From Xanthoparmelia taractica (Eukaryota; Ascomycota; Lecanoromycetes; Lecanorales; Parmeliaceae): a DNA stretch of 64,000 bases. Where the stretch lies: assembly GCA_033085395.1 (NCBI GenBank), contig JANQBS010000071.1:62001-126000 (forward strand), given 5' to 3'. Below are positions 46,752 through 59,025 of the stretch, piece by piece (position 1 is the first letter of the stretch; each line of letters starts with the position of its first letter). Under the pieces are notes generated by a model. That model ran no database searches. It was not told the origin of the DNA and was given only the letters and a program-made list of their open reading frames with translations. The translations under genes were made by a program, and so were the position numbers.

Positions 46752-48269
46752 ATGACGCACAAACTACCTCCAAATCTCCTCGCTCTTTTCGCCGCCCGCC
46801 CAGCCCTCCGCTACCTGCCCCCTAGCGACCATGCCGCCGAGGAGCGCAAAACCAACAACATCGGTGGTGTCGCGCAATATCTATCCGCAATTCAAGATTA
46901 CAAAGAGAATGTGCCCTACGAGCCAACAGAAAGCTGGTTGCAGAGGAAGGATAGGGTGAAGCTGGAGAAGAAGGAGAGGCAAGAGCAATTGATTAAAGAA
47001 GGTTTATCGCAGAGTATGCGATTCGCCCACCTCACTTCGAGTTTACTTGGTCGAAATCGTAGGCTGACTTCAATAGAACCTGGCGATGATCCGAATGTGA
47101 GGGGAGATGCATTCAAAACGCTTTTCGTGGCGCGATTGAGCTATGATACTACAGAGAAGGATTTGGAGAGGGAATTTGGCAGGTTTGGACCTATCGAGAG
47201 GGTACATCAAGCTGTTACCCATACCGGGAGAGTGCCTTAGCTGATTTTGCCAACCCAGATACGCATCGTCGCAGATACCTCCCAATCGGAAGAGAATGGC
47301 ACGAAACCAAAGAAGAAGAAAAAGAGTCATCGAGGTTATGCTTTCGTAGTGTATGAACGTGAGAAAGATATGAAGGGTACTGCATCCATCCCCCTTACAA
47401 GCGATGAAGAAGTCAAGTTCTTGTGAACTCAATGTCTGCATCTAAAGGTTTGTATAATTGACTGACACTGGGGCTGTGCCTTACGATTGAATATAGCTGC
47501 CTACAAAGAAACCGATGGTATTCGCATCAAAGATAGACGTGTCCTTGTCGACGTTGAGCGTGGCCGTACAGTCAAAGGATGGAGACCTCGTCGCCTTGGA
47601 GGGGGACTCGGAGGCCGTGGATATACCAAAGCTATGCCGGCTCGGCCTGCAGGAATTGGCGGAGGCTTCGCTGCTCCCGCCGGACCTGGAGGCTTCGGTG
47701 GTGGTTTCCGTGGAGGATTTGGCGGCGGTCCTCGCGGTGGTGGCTTTCGAGGAGGTTTCCGAGGTGGTGACCGGGGTGGCTTTGGTGGTGGAAGAGGTGG
47801 TATCGGATATCAAGGTGGGGGCGGTTTTGGTGGTGGAAGAGGTGGGTATGGCGGCGGACCGCCCAATGGCTACGGTAATGGCCAAGCAGCACCCCCGAAT
47901 GCACCTTCTGGACCTGGTGGAAACCGTGGAGGGTTTGGCGGGGGCTACGGTGGCCCTCCTGTGAACGGTGGTATGAATGGCACTTCAAATCCCATGGATG
48001 GATCTCGCGGTGGGTATGGTGGTGGTGAGCCAAGACGCAATGACTTTGACGACAGATCATCCTATCGAGGAGGTGGTAGCGGGGGCTACGGTGATGGCCG
48101 CTCAGGAGGTATCACTGGCAGCAACCGTGAACCGGTAAGACCAAGGGATGGCGGCGGATACGGGGATAGAGACCGAGACCGAGACCGAGGCTACGGCGGT
48201 GGCCGCGACGATCGGAAGAGACAGTACGACGGTGATGGGTATGATGATCCTCGCAAACGAAGGTATTAG
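46752..48269 (+). CDS. U1 small nuclear ribonucleoprotein 70 kDa (U1-70K)
   Basis: Four exons: 46752-47013, 47077-47201, 47259-47376 and 47497-48269, give 425 aa. The N-terminus [20 protein letters not shown] followed by YLPP is diagnostic of U1-70K. An RRM follows (RNP2 LFVARL, RNP1 RGYAFVVY; about residues 100-180), interrupted by the basic insert [11 protein letters not shown]. After it [20 protein letters not shown] is conserved, then about 190 residues of Gly-rich RGG/GGF repeats and an RD-rich tail (RDRDRDRG) ending RKRRY. The protein binds stem-loop I of U1 snRNA and helps define 5' splice sites. Phases of all introns agree; the last intron is 120 nt. It converges on MRT4. Confidence 0.95.
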
Positions 48270-48907
48270 TCTCGTGACTACGTCTGGTTTGTTGGGTGGG
48301 TTCCCTCGGTTCAGCATTTCAGCTTCAGCATTTTCTTTCTCCCTTCGTTGGGGTAAGGCACGCCATTCCCGTCTCACACTTCCCCAACAGCTCGATGGGT
48401 AAGACGGTCATTATGCAATATCTTCGGCGACCCCCAGCTTTATCAGCCACTCTTTTCACGACTTGGCGTCTCTCGCCCTTTTGCAACAAATTCGAAAGGT
48501 CAAGGTATCTGGGCGGCACTCCCCTATTTCTTCGACTCAGAGATGCAACGAGGTCCGGCTTCAGCAGGGAAGGTGGTTGTTATCTTGTGCTCTAGCTCAT
48601 CTGTTCCCCTGGCTCGGTAGGTATTTAATTAATGGCGCAGTGTGCGTTCGTGCTCCACTCAGGTAAGGTCGGGTAAGATCGTCTGGCCATCCAGACGTCG
48701 TTCTTACTGATCCATGTACTTTTGATAGATTCTCGCAGTTGTATTTCTAGCGATTGCATGATGGTAGAAGAAGCCATTAAGAGCGGTCTCGTGTTCCAGC
48801 TTCTCCGTAAGACAATAACTCTGGCATTTTCAAATGCTCAAGACCGTCATCCCAGTGCCGACGCCATCGCCATGCAACTCGAAGCAAAACCATGCACTGA
48901 CGTCCAT
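48270..48907. other. Intergenic between convergent U1-70K and MRT4
   Basis: The 3' flanks of two convergent genes; only short frames, no RNA gene or repeat recognised. Confidence 0.5.
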
Positions 48908-49777
48908 TCATGACTCCACTTCCACATCCATTCGCCCATCGTCCAACTTCCTGTCAACCCCCTCCCCCACCACCGTAACCTCTCCCGTCTCCCTCTCCCA
49001 ATACGCCTCAACCCCCACCCTAAACTCCGCCATCGCAACCCCAAACATCTTCAACAACGTCGTCTGCCCACTCCCCAACACCTCCCCCTCCTTACAAACC
49101 ACAAACTCCCCGTCCAACTCCACCTTCCCCTTCACCAACCTCGTCGGCAGCCCCAATTTCCTCAAATTCGGCTCCACGCTATGCGCCAACGGCACATCTT
49201 CTTCCTCCGGTACTTCCCCGCCGCGACTGTACAGCGTGCCCGAGGGAAGAACAAACGTCCGGGACGCGGTGCCGCCGGCGCGGGCGAAGTCGAGGGGCGT
49301 GAAGGAGGAGAAGTAGGAGAGGATTGTGGGGGGCGGGCGGGGGGAGAAGAGGAGGCCGACGGAGCCGCGGAGGTGCGGGGTTAGGAGGGAGGTTTGGGGG
49401 TAGGGTTCGCTTTCTGGGGTGAGGCCGAGGGCGACGGCCATTACCTTTGTTTTGCCAAAGAAGAGTCTGCGGGGGGGTTTTGTTAGGCTGGGAGTTCTCG
49501 TTTTCTTTTTCCTTGTTTTTCTTCTTTTGTGGGAAATTGGGAGACAAAATAAAAGAATGGGGAAGGGAGGGGGAGAGATAGATTACCTGCTATCCGATAA
49601 TTGCGTCCGGACATCTTTGAGATAGGTATTGCGCATGTTGTGCACGCTAAAGACGTAGATGTATGGGTATTTGGGGATGCATTCTTGGACGTTGGCGTAG
49701 AGTTTGAGGGTGAGTTCTTTGCCCTTTTTGGTGGTCTTGGACATGTGCACCACTTTGGCGCGCTTTGATTTGGGCAT
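48908..49777 (-). CDS. MRT4: Ribosome assembly factor MRT4 (P0-like)
   Basis: Two exons, 49587-49777 and 48908-49466, across a 120-nt intron, give 249 aa. MRT4 is a nucleolar relative of ribosomal protein P0. It holds the P0 site on pre-60S particles until it is exchanged for P0 in the cytoplasm. The start MPKSKRAKVVHMSKTTKKGK is typical, as are YPYIYVFSVHNMRNTYLKDV and, across the splice, SRLFFGKTKVMAVALG. Later HLRGSVGLLFSPRPPPTILS and GEVLGSGQTTLLKMFGVAMA complete the fold. It lacks the acidic C-terminal P-stalk peptide, as expected for MRT4 rather than P0. Divergent from the membrane protein at 50105, with 327 bp between starts. Confidence 0.94.
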
Positions 49778-50104
49778 TGTGAGGGGCTTCTATTGTAGCT
49801 GTGTGTATAGAGGGAATTGTTCAAGTTCCCCCATAGTCTTTTTGGTCTTCGACCTTTTTTGATATTTGATAGGGCTGAGTGGGTGCCAAGCAAGACCCTG
49901 CATCTGTGCTGCCTTACCTTAAATCCTTATGTTGAGGTCTCGACGGAAGAGCTCAGTTGCACTCTACTTGATACTCTTTTGGCCTAAGCAGATGGAGAGT
50001 TGCTAAGATTATATTGGATATGGAGGACAGGATGAACAGCTCAGACAGTTGGCAGCTAAGAATACCAAGATAGCAAAGGCGGACGGGCTGCGGCCAAAGA
50101 AGAA
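49778..50104. promoter_or_regulatory. Divergent promoter MRT4 / membrane protein
   Basis: A 327-bp gap between two divergent start codons, so both promoters lie inside it. No specific site recognised. Confidence 0.55.
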
Positions 50105-51187
50105 ATGGACGATGATCATGTCGCCTCGAGCAACGATGGCAGCGCCGAGATAGGAAGTCACGAGCAAGAGCCAACTGATCTCACTCGAAAAGGCAGCATT
50201 CACCGAAGAAGTCTCTCAGGAAGTCTCACAGCTTTCCTATTTCAACGGTCTTCCAGCCCAGGCCAGGTCCAGGGCTCACGCCAAGCCAACAATGACTCTT
50301 CATTCATAACACCTACAGAGGAAGATGCTCCCCAAAGCCCACGTAATGCCATGGCAACGGCTGTCCAACAGAAGGGCATTCGAAGACGAAAGGGCTCGCT
50401 TCGGAAAACTGCTCTTCTGGGCACGGGCAAGCTGCGCGCTGAGGGCAAAGAGCGACGTGGATCACAACTGGAACAAGTCGTATCGGTGGAGGTAACACAG
50501 ATTGATAGCTCGTTCGCGGAGGGAATCGCTCTAACGAGCCCGCCTTCTCCATACGATATACCCACACCTCGTCCAATATCCAGCGTACCTCCTCCCGTGC
50601 CAATTGGGACCCACCCAGTACACGGAGATCCATCCAAGATACTAGCGCAGGAGAAAGTGAACCAAACATTTCCATCCCTTCTACGCCCGAGAACGGCCGA
50701 CTCGACCGCCTCAACCACAGATGAAGAAGAATCCCTTATTTCACCGTCATTAATAGCCATTCCACCTCTGCCGAAAACCAAACCAGATAGCTACTTTCCA
50801 CCTCAACTTGCACGGCCTCTTACCCGACATACTACAGCGAGCTCCCACTCTTCCCCACTTGCAACACTTCCGCCTACTGTTCCTTCCCCACCTCCTTCGG
50901 AATGGGACTACTCAGAGACGCGCTGGTGGGGATGGATTATCCTTGTTGTGACTTGGATCTTCTTCGTTGTGGGAATGGGTAGCTGCTTTGATGTGTGGAG
51001 CTGGGCTTGGGATGTAGGGGAGACGCCTTATGCCCCGCCAGAGCTGGAAGATGATCCTACACTACCGGTTGTGGGTTATTATCCTGCACTGATCATTCTT
51101 ACAAGCGTCATGGCTTGGGTCTGGGTGACTATTGCTTGGGTCGGAATGAAGTATTTCAAGCACGCGAATATTCCAGGAGATGAGTGA
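50105..51187 (+). CDS. Two-helix membrane protein of unknown function
   Basis: One exon, 360 aa. Residues 1-270 are a polar, Ser/Pro-rich, probably disordered cytosolic region with basic patches (RRRKGSLRKTALLG, about residue 93). It holds Pro-rich runs (SPPSPYDIPTPRPISSVPPP). Two hydrophobic segments follow: about residues 277-298 (GWIILVVTWIFFVVGMGSCF) and 327-350 (ALIILTSVMAWVWVTIAWVG), linked by a short acidic loop (APPELEDDPT), with a short tail ending IPGDE. The layout and Trp-rich helices look like a conserved fungal membrane protein, but I cannot name the family. A role in the ER or Golgi membrane would be a guess. Confidence 0.75.
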   Translation: MDDDHVASSNDGSAEIGSHEQEPTDLTRKGSIHRRSLSGSLTAFLFQRSSSPGQVQGSRQANNDSSFITPTEEDAPQSPRNAMATAVQQKGIRRRKGSLRKTALLGTGKLRAEGKERRGSQLEQVVSVEVTQIDSSFAEGIALTSPPSPYDIPTPRPISSVPPPVPIGTHPVHGDPSKILAQEKVNQTFPSLLRPRTADSTASTTDEEESLISPSLIAIPPLPKTKPDSYFPPQLARPLTRHTTASSHSSPLATLPPTVPSPPPSEWDYSETRWWGWIILVVTWIFFVVGMGSCFDVWSWAWDVGETPYAPPELEDDPTLPVVGYYPALIILTSVMAWVWVTIAWVGMKYFKHANIPGDE

Positions 51188-54123
51188 GAGATGGAGTGAA
51201 GTGGCGTTGATACGGCACGGAGTAGGTATTCGTGAGCTTCTGAGCTTCGCGTCAAAGCGTTCCGAGTCACTTGGAGGACAGGGCACCTATGTCACTTCTC
51301 CGCAGCTTCTCAATATGAATCTTCCCTGTCAGACTTGTGGATAATCAGTCCATCCACTTTCGTCTCCTGAACTCCTTTGTTGAAATTTTTTTGGACGAAT
51401 TCAGATTCTTCATTTTTCTCTGCTCATTGCAGAAACGAGCCCAACGTTATTGTGGTTTGGCCGGCAAATGAAGTTGAAAAGTGACTGATCTGGAGTTGTA
51501 GCCCCGTTCACCTACCGGTTGACCAGTGTTACCACCGTCTAACAGGTAGATGAAGCCAACATATGATCATTTTGGTATTCAGACTCTTCTTTTTTGATTC
51601 GTGGAATAATCAAGCATAACTTTGTTATTGTTTTACAAACATCGATCTCAGCGCTAGAGACTACCATTGAGGGAGGCCAAAGTCTCAAGCAACCATCTAC
51701 TTCCAGGGCATTGCCATTCATTCTCACTCATGTATGCCGGTCCTGTCACTATCGGAGAACATATCGTATGCCTTATTCTGAGCGATGTTGCTATCCATTC
51801 CCGCCAAAGTCCCCCCCGTCATGTCATAGCTGTGCATAGTAGTGGCCGTGAAGGATACAATCCCAATTACATATCCGCTGCTCTATGCAGAGGTTGCTAT
51901 TCCTTCCTGATAGTCCATGAACTCGCTGGTGTTACAGCAAATGAAGCTTTGTTTCTTCACTGTCTACCATTCAAACAAGCATCCGGATGAACCGATTAGT
52001 GATGAAACTCTTCTACATCACGCAAGGCGTTTCGCATCACGCAGCTTGCTACTAGCATCTTCATGTATTTAAACCCCCATATTTCCCAACTCCTCCCTCT
52101 GTTCCTTTTTCCTTAGATAGCTATCGTGGCTATTGAGCATCGGTCTTCATGCCTATGTCTGAGAAGAATATCTACTCGTTTGCCTTAAGAGCTGATGCTT
52201 AAGCAATGCAACCTCTCATAGTCAAAAGACATGGCTCTCAATCCTGTCTACGTGTTTATTTTGTATCATCTTGCTCTCTCATCTGACTTTCAAGCTCGTA
52301 TATATCATATATAAAAATTCTCTGACATTGTACAATATGCTTTGGTGGATTCTGATCCATTTCTCGGCCTAAAACTTCTGTCAACTGAACAAGGACGACC
52401 AACTGTTTCCTCCAGAGATGCTCTATAACTCGTTCGTATCTGACTGGAAAAGATAAAAAAAAAGGAAGGGCATGAACAGTATCCCAAGGTGTTTGCTTCG
52501 AAATACCTCGGCGCCATGCACATGATGAAAGTACCACCACCGTCGATGGCGGCGGAATAGGAAGCACGCGCACACTTATGTCCTCAATGTCGGGTTAGCG
52601 CTGTTGCATTCCCACTTGACCGAGTCATACTTGCAAGCACACAGAGCAAGAGCGGCTATCACTTTTTAATGATGCATCATCTGCAATGAGTGGGGGACGT
52701 CTAAGCGGAAAGATGAGAGAGTAGTAAGCGAGACTCCTCACATGGATGAACAGTTCAACACCAGATCTGTGTCAACGGCGTAAGTAATGAAGAAACCCAG
52801 GCTCAACCCATGACTTTCGGAGACGCTGCCGTAATCACCACTGCAAGCAGAGCGAAGGCCGAAGAAGAAACAAGATACTTACTTTCCTTCCATTCTTGCT
52901 CAGTCTCTACGTCTTATCTGCTTAGTTTTCTACTCTCCCCTAACAAATTCAACAGCTTTTCGAGCCCTTATTAGAGAAATGAAGCCTTAATCTTGAGAAC
53001 GAGGGCGAAACCTGCGAACGAGAATGTATATGCCAGTCAGCGTCGCTGATTGGAAGGAGTTAGCTACGGAACGCTTCGGGTGGAATCATGGGTTTGGGCT
53101 TCTCAAATGAAAGTTAAATTGGCATCGGCTTTCAAGTTTGAGCATTTCCTTGGACGGCAAATCATCTACGGAGTCCTGGTAGTCAAGTCAAGGCTGCTCC
53201 TCGAGATCAGCATACACCTTCTTTCAGAACCTATGGCAAGTCATGAAAGCCTAAGTGTTTGGGATGCTTATTTTGACGAAATGAAGGAATTTAGCAAAGA
53301 ATGCATCACCCGTGATGCTGTTTCGCAGACATCTGTACGGATAAGTTAGGTGCCTTTGTCAGCGTATGGCAGTTCCAGGGGCATGTTCGGCTGAGGAGCG
53401 AGTAACTAGCTCCCTGAATCAGGACAAAGCTTTACAGTGCTCCAAGACCGGTAGGACGCACAGAAATTGACCCTCATAAGCGTGAGCAAGCAGCTGGCTT
53501 ACGAGTTCGGTATGGCACGACTAGTCCTCGCTACCTCTCCTATGGGTTTTGGGGTATTGATCATTTAGGGGTCTGTATCGTTGGACGATGAGACATGGGG
53601 AGGTATCCACCGAGATCGTACCGGGCTTTCATAACCATATCGCAGAGTGGTGGAAAAAGGTGGTCAGTATGGACAAGATCCGGAAGCCCTGGGATGCTGC
53701 GGCCTAGTACGGTGACTTCACACCGGTACCTTGGTTCGGTAGGTGGTTCGCAGGAGGTTAAGGATATCTTGTCCATGATCTTCGAGATACAAAGACCTGT
53801 ACCTAAGATCATTGGAGATGGTCTGGCCTGCTCGTTGCAAAGGGTAGTCCGTGCTCGCTGCGTGGGTGAGGATCCACTCTGGATACCGGCTCAATGGATC
53901 GGTTGGTCTTGACTCTCATCGCTTTTATTGACGAAATGTTGGAGAAACATGCTGGCCAAGTGCAATCTGAAGCGGCGAGGCCAATGTCTGCTTGAAGACT
54001 GAGTCACGGTGTGAGCTGGTCAACATCCCAGACCTTGAAGCTCGAATAGCTCTTCCTACCCAAATTTACAACACACTTTACCCTACAGCCTTTCCAAGAC
54101 GCAGTGCCGGGACTTGATGAGCA
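51188..54123. other. 2.9-kb gene-poor stretch
   Basis: No gene can be supported. Several frames look weakly coding: minus 52256-52573 (VLVQLTEVLGREMDQNPPKH), plus 53050-53349, and plus 53595-53912 overlapping minus 53561-53812. None has a recognisable family, a splice pattern or a convincing start. They may be gene relics. Composition is ordinary, not RIP-like. Confidence 0.4.
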
Positions 54124-54600
54124 ATGCCCAAGGCGAAGAAAATTAGACGAAAACCGCACGATAAACCACCCCGCTCGAACAGAAGCTATAAATATATCGG
54201 AAGTGTATACTAGCAAGGAATTTGAAGCAGCATCTCCACGTGAACGAACCGACGTTTAAGCCGACCTTAGTGCCGAAAGACAAGGACAAAGCAAGCCCAA
54301 GTGGTGCGCCTGCAAGCACAACTAAGCAATCGATTTTGTCTTTCAGAGGAAGGAGATATTCCGACAAGGTGGGAAGAAGCTCAAGAGGGAGTTGCAGGAC
54401 CTTCAGGCGGAGTATAACGTGCTGGAGGGTAGCGGAGACACTTGGGAAGAAACATGGGGTGAGGCTTTCAGATACGCAAGGTGTCCGCTTTTAAGGGCAA
54501 GGGTGTGTATATGAGCTAGTGGGAGAAGGAGAGGTCACCAGACGACGACGAGGATATTGATATTGAAGACGCTGATATGGAGGGTGCTTCGGGACAGGAC
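54124..54600 (+). pseudogene. Possible relic of a basic, partly coiled-coil protein gene
   Basis: An ATG at 54124 begins MPKAKKIRRKPHDKPPRSNR, followed after a possible short intron (GTATAC...GAAG) by HVNEPTFKPTLVPKDKDKAS. In another frame beyond 54345 lies a Lys/Glu-rich, coiled-coil-like block (GGKKLKRELQDLQAEYNVLE, then DTWEETWGEAF). In a third lies an acidic block (SPDDDEDIDIEDADMEG). The pieces look coding but could not be joined in one phase with good splice sites, and stops intervene. It may be a decayed gene or one with unusual introns. Confidence 0.35.
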
Positions 54601-54894
54601 ATGATGCATATAAACCATCTATGGATAACAACTGGGTTTCAAGTCGGTTCTCAATGTGACATACCTCAGATTCAATCCATTCACAGCTTCAAGCCCATGC
54701 GGCTCTCTGTTTCATCGCTATAACTCGCTTGTATGCCACCCTCCCAAGGCTCCTTGAGCGCAAGCCCTGAGATAGCGCCCCAGGATACCCATAAAGTTGG
54801 ATACCGTCCAAGCTTCAAGATATGCAAATCCACCCAGCTCATCTAAGTGGTATACAAGATCTTGAACAATTCAAACGTGTAAGAACATGAACCC

Positions 54895-55464
54895 TCATCG
54901 ATCCCAATAACCCTCCCCGTCCTCCCCCCAGCCCCGCCCCTCCACCGCCTCCTCCCCGCCATCCCCCTCCATACACGCCTCCAACCACCTCGCCCTCAAA
55001 GCCGGTAAACTCCCATGCACCCTCGCCTCCCTCACCCTCCTAACACCCCTATACCCCTCCAACGCCTCATAACCCCCAACCCCCCAACTGGACCTAAAGA
55101 CCTCGACCTCCAGCACATCCGCCCCATCAAACACCTTCCTCACATCCTCCTTGTTATAAAAGGTGTCGCAGTCCAGACGCACGCGGACGTGGAAGCGACG
55201 GATCAGCTTCAGACACGCGGTGGAGGTGACGGTGCGGGCGGGATCGAGGGCGAAGAGCAGGGAGGCGAGGTAGCACGGGTGAGCCTGGAAGGTGTTTTCG
55301 CCGTAGAGGATCGTGAGGCCCTCGGCGTGGGTGCACTTGGAGGCGAGGAGGATGTTGGGGGTGAGGTTGAGGGGGGTGGGGGTTGGGGGGCCTAGTTGGT
55401 GGGCGTTTCGGGTGAGGATGGGGGTGTTGTGGGTGAGGAGGAGGCGGAGGAAGGGGAAGGGCAT
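54895..55464 (-). CDS. F-box/2EXR-like fungal protein
   Basis: A 189-codon frame. LNLTPNILLASKCTHAEGLT followed by ILYGENTFQ and then LIRRFHVRVRLDCDTFYN is the usual pattern of the abundant fungal 2EXR / DUF7730-type proteins, in which a leucine-rich start is followed by a helix with C...Y..NTF. The C-terminal ARWLEACMEG with acidic tail also fits. The N-terminus before LTRNAHQLG is short for the family. The gene may have a first exon upstream (for example MRFLGISLSPKAQ at 55561 in another frame), but no clean junction was found. Function of this family is unknown. Confidence 0.55.
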   Translation of the reverse strand: MPFPFLRLLLTHNTPILTRNAHQLGPPTPTPLNLTPNILLASKCTHAEGLTILYGENTFQAHPCYLASLLFALDPARTVTSTACLKLIRRFHVRVRLDCDTFYNKEDVRKVFDGADVLEVEVFRSSWGVGGYEALEGYRGVRRVREARVHGSLPALRARWLEACMEGDGGEEAVEGRGWGEDGEGYWDR

Positions 55465-56170
55465 TGGGGTGGTTGGGGTTGGTGGGAAAACTCAGGGGGG
55501 TTCCGGGCGATGACTCAATTGGCTGGGCTTTGGGTGACAATGATATACCCAGGAATCTCATCCATTTTCCAAGTGCATAGTCAGCCTCATCATGATGCCC
55601 ACGAGTGAGCGCAACTGTCAGGATGAAGTGACAGCTCCATTGTCCAAAAAAAGGGCAGTGCAGGATAAGATCCGCCTTTCTGAACTGGGATTCACGCTAG
55701 CCCATTTTGGGCCAATGCTACTCAAAAGACGGCCAATGGTCAAGCAAATCATTCCGCTACTTACGCATCTGATAGTTGTACGGCGATACCTCTCTACCCC
55801 TCTAATCCTCTCTCAAGAATAGCATCTGATAAAAAAACCAAATCTTTCAAAGTCCTCCTGACACAGAGTAAGCACGCCCCTTTTCATCAAATTCTTACGC
55901 TGAAGAAGACCAAAATGACTATTGAGAGGGATCTAATGGAGAAAATTGTGAGGCACTAGAGTATGTATTGACAGCATTCGAGGTCAGTGATACAATGCCA
56001 ACGAAGCGAGGCAGTGGGATCGACGGACGAGGGATAACGCTACCCTACTGTGTCATGAAAGCACTGGGTCAGGTTGTTTACTTGATCAATGATGCTCGTA
56101 ATCTATTCAAACGTAACCAAATGCCTAAGATGATGTTCGCCAAATCGCTAGAGATGCATTGCTGGCGCCC
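55465..56170. other. Intergenic between F-box-like gene and CUL4
   Basis: No supported gene. Plus-strand frames at 55592-55822 and 55968-56183 lack family features. Confidence 0.5.
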
Positions 56171-59025
56171 CTATGCGACGTAGTTGTAGACGTTTCGCCC
56201 CTCCTCGTCCCTTTCCATGTAATCCTTATCGATCAATCTACATACTGGTCAGCCAGATCTTAGACAACCATAAGGTCAATCAACATACTTCTCAATGTTC
56301 TTCTTAATGTCTGCCGGATCCAGCACGCCCCTGGTCTTTGTTGCCGAAATAACTTCGCTGACCAGCTCCGCATGCGTAATGGTCTTTCTGCCCTTCATGA
56401 TCCTGACAATGGCCGCCTGCGTCTCATAATTGCGATCCGCAGCTACGCGCTCGTGGGTTTGTTGGTTCTCTTGTTTCGTCTCTTTGGCTTGAATTTGGTT
56501 GATCTTGATGCGATACCTTGGGTGAGTGAAGTTGAGATTCACTGTGAAGGTATCTGTGTCGTTGACATCTTTACCTTTTGGCTCTTTGCTGAGGACGCGG
56601 TACTTAGCGCAGGCAAGAGACTGGAGCGTCCGCTTAAGTTCGGTATCGTCTAGGGTCTTTTAGCAAGGCTACTTGAAGAAGATTATATCACCCGAAACTC
56701 GGTTGTTAGCACTTACCAAGGCCAGAGAAAGCTTGTAAGTCGTGATATGACATAGAATCATTCTTGTTGAAGGCAGTCAGGATCACAGCCTGGAAACAGC
56801 TAACCACGACTTCTTTAGAGCCTTTGGGGAATGAGGCCTTCAGCTGGCAATGAGCAAGGGCATGCTTCCACTCCAACTTTCGACCGGAGTGTTTCATTTT
56901 GTAATAATGCTCGAAGCTTGCCGTAGCTTTCAGGACATTTTCAGGAACATTGATGGTAACGGCAGGGTACGATGGCCAGGCGGATGAGGAAAGCACATTA
57001 ACGCTCAGATCAAACGCAGTCTTAGTCTGCCTCTCTTCAAGCATAGCCTTGAAAGACGAGATCTCCTCTCTTGCCATTTCGATATCTTTAAACATCTGCT
57101 CCAGATTATGTGTGAAGCCAGCACCGCACTCTAGGTATTCTTTAGTGATAGCAAAGGATATATAGACTGAATTTGGGCATACCTGACTTCAAGCGGGTAA
57201 GCATGCTTTTCTCTGCATCGGAACTTGCGCTTCGCCCCAGAAGAAGCCGCCGAGCAAGATCTCGTTTGTAAAAGGCTTCAAATACCGCTTTACCGTGCAC
57301 GAAACGGAACAAATCCAAGACTTGGTCCAGTTGTTTACCGATTTCAATGTCCTCGTCCTCGCTTTCGCCCTCTTGATTTTCGTTGTCAGGCGCCTTTGGG
57401 GCGTTTTCTGTGCCAACGCCAGAAGTACGAACGGCCCTGGTACCGCCTTTGAGTACCATATCAACATATTTTGCGATCATTTCTCCAGGCTTGGGATTAT
57501 CAGTGCCCCAGGTCATGTTACTTCTCTTGCTCTTGTTGATGAAGGACTCGAAGGCTTCACGTAGACTATGGCCCAGTGCTTCGTGCAGTTGGAAGGATTG
57601 TTCCAAGATCAAGTCAAGCTTCTTCTTGAATTCTAGCAGCCTCACGACCATCTCCTGCTCTCGCTCTTCATCAAAGACGATTTCGGAGCCTTGCTTAACA
57701 ATGAAGGCTTCGAAGGCAGGGCGAAGCTTTTCGCCAAGACGCCTGCGCTGTAACAGTGAATAGAGTTGTGCCATTGTATCTGGTCTGTCCTTTGCAAGAA
57801 GATCCCCAATATCGTCAACCACTAGGAGGCGTGTCTGTCTTTGGTCTACCAATATGTCTTCAAGGTATTGCTCTAGCGTTTTCTTAGTGGTCTGATCCAG
57901 ACCAAACATGTCACAACGGCCTATTTCCTCGTCGATGAGCTTGACGCAGCTCTCAACATAGCCTGCTAGATCAGTTGTAGAGACGGTCCTTTCAGCCCAT
58001 GACACGTAATACTGCTGTGATTCAGACACCAATCTTGGCTCGAAGAGACTCCCGTACACTGCGAGCGAGTGGAACATCTTGACCGCATCACGGCAAAGGC
58101 AGTCGTTACGCACTGTCTCATCCCCACGCCTACTAGCACTGACCAGATCACAAGCCCCCTGTAGTATCTTGGACTTGAGCTGTTCAGGCAACAATACGTT
58201 TGTACGAAACTCGTTGAACCCCATTTCACCTATCGATGGCAATGAAGTCGAGTGGAGGAGATATGACCGATCGAGGTAGAAGAAAATGGAGCGAAGAGTG
58301 TCCAGCTGCTTGTTCCATCTTGACCAGGCTTCCACCACAGACTGTAAAACGAACACAGCGTTATTGTTGCCGGATAGCTGGATCAGGGGCTCATTGATGT
58401 TGTGTAGTACGTTCCAGTTACATTGACTCTTAAGCTTTTCATACACACCCGCAGCTCTCCCCTGCCGGCACACGATTTCCACTCCTCTGTAAAGCTCTTC
58501 GTTCGAGTATGGCAGCTTCTCATCCGCAAACACTGCTGACAGGGAAGCTTCCAACCGCTTGCAGACGGTGTTGTAGTACTCGTCCGGATCTGCTTTTGGG
58601 CCAGTCTTCAGACCCTTCACGACGAGTCTCTTAGGACCTGTGTGAGGGCCGATAGTTGGGGGGCGGATGCCGTTTACTTTGTTCTTGACTGGACTATCGC
58701 GAGGAGATCCAGTGAGATCTATGGTTTCAGAGGCTACCCGTGAATTGGGAGTCGAGAATTTGAACATGTCTTCGGCTCGTAAAGCTTGCATTGGCGTCGA
58801 AGTGCTGTCTGTCTCGACCGTAGAATGATTATGCTTTGCTCTTTTGCTGGGCGATGCACCGGACAGACTGTCCGCCTCCAGGCTTTTCACACCTTGTTTA
58901 GACGTTGCAAAAAGCTCTGAAATGGTCTTTCGAGGATAGGGTTCGTGTTTGGTTACGGTAGGATCGAACGGCTTGCGCTTTCTCTGCTCTATGGCTTGAC
59001 TGCCGCAGAGCTTGGCCGATGGCAT
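56171..59025 (-). CDS. CUL4: Cullin-4 (CUL4), scaffold of CRL4 ubiquitin ligases
   Basis: Four exons, right to left: 57183-59025, 56717-57130, 56289-56649 and 56171-56237, give 894 aa. The N-terminal ~150 residues are a basic, disordered extension typical of fungal CUL4. The cullin repeats follow (YYNTVCKRLEASLSAVFADE; FVHGKAVFEAFYKRDLARRL then LLGRS). The cullin homology domain includes ECGAGFTHNLEQMFKDIEMA. The C-terminal Nedd8 site region has ERVAADRNYETQAAIVRIMK, whose IVRIMK lysine is the neddylation site, and the last exon restores LIDKDYMERDEEGRNVYNYV with final A. Removing the three short introns (52, 67, 51 nt) is required to reach it. CUL4 binds DDB1-type adaptors and the RING protein Rbx1 and acts in DNA repair, replication control and heterochromatin. 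Confidence 0.96.

Noticed and set aside
47481..48377. Long minus-strand and alternative-frame open frames over U1-70K
   Set aside because: They are mirror frames of the Gly/Arg-rich repeats; the true frame has the RRM and conserved ends.
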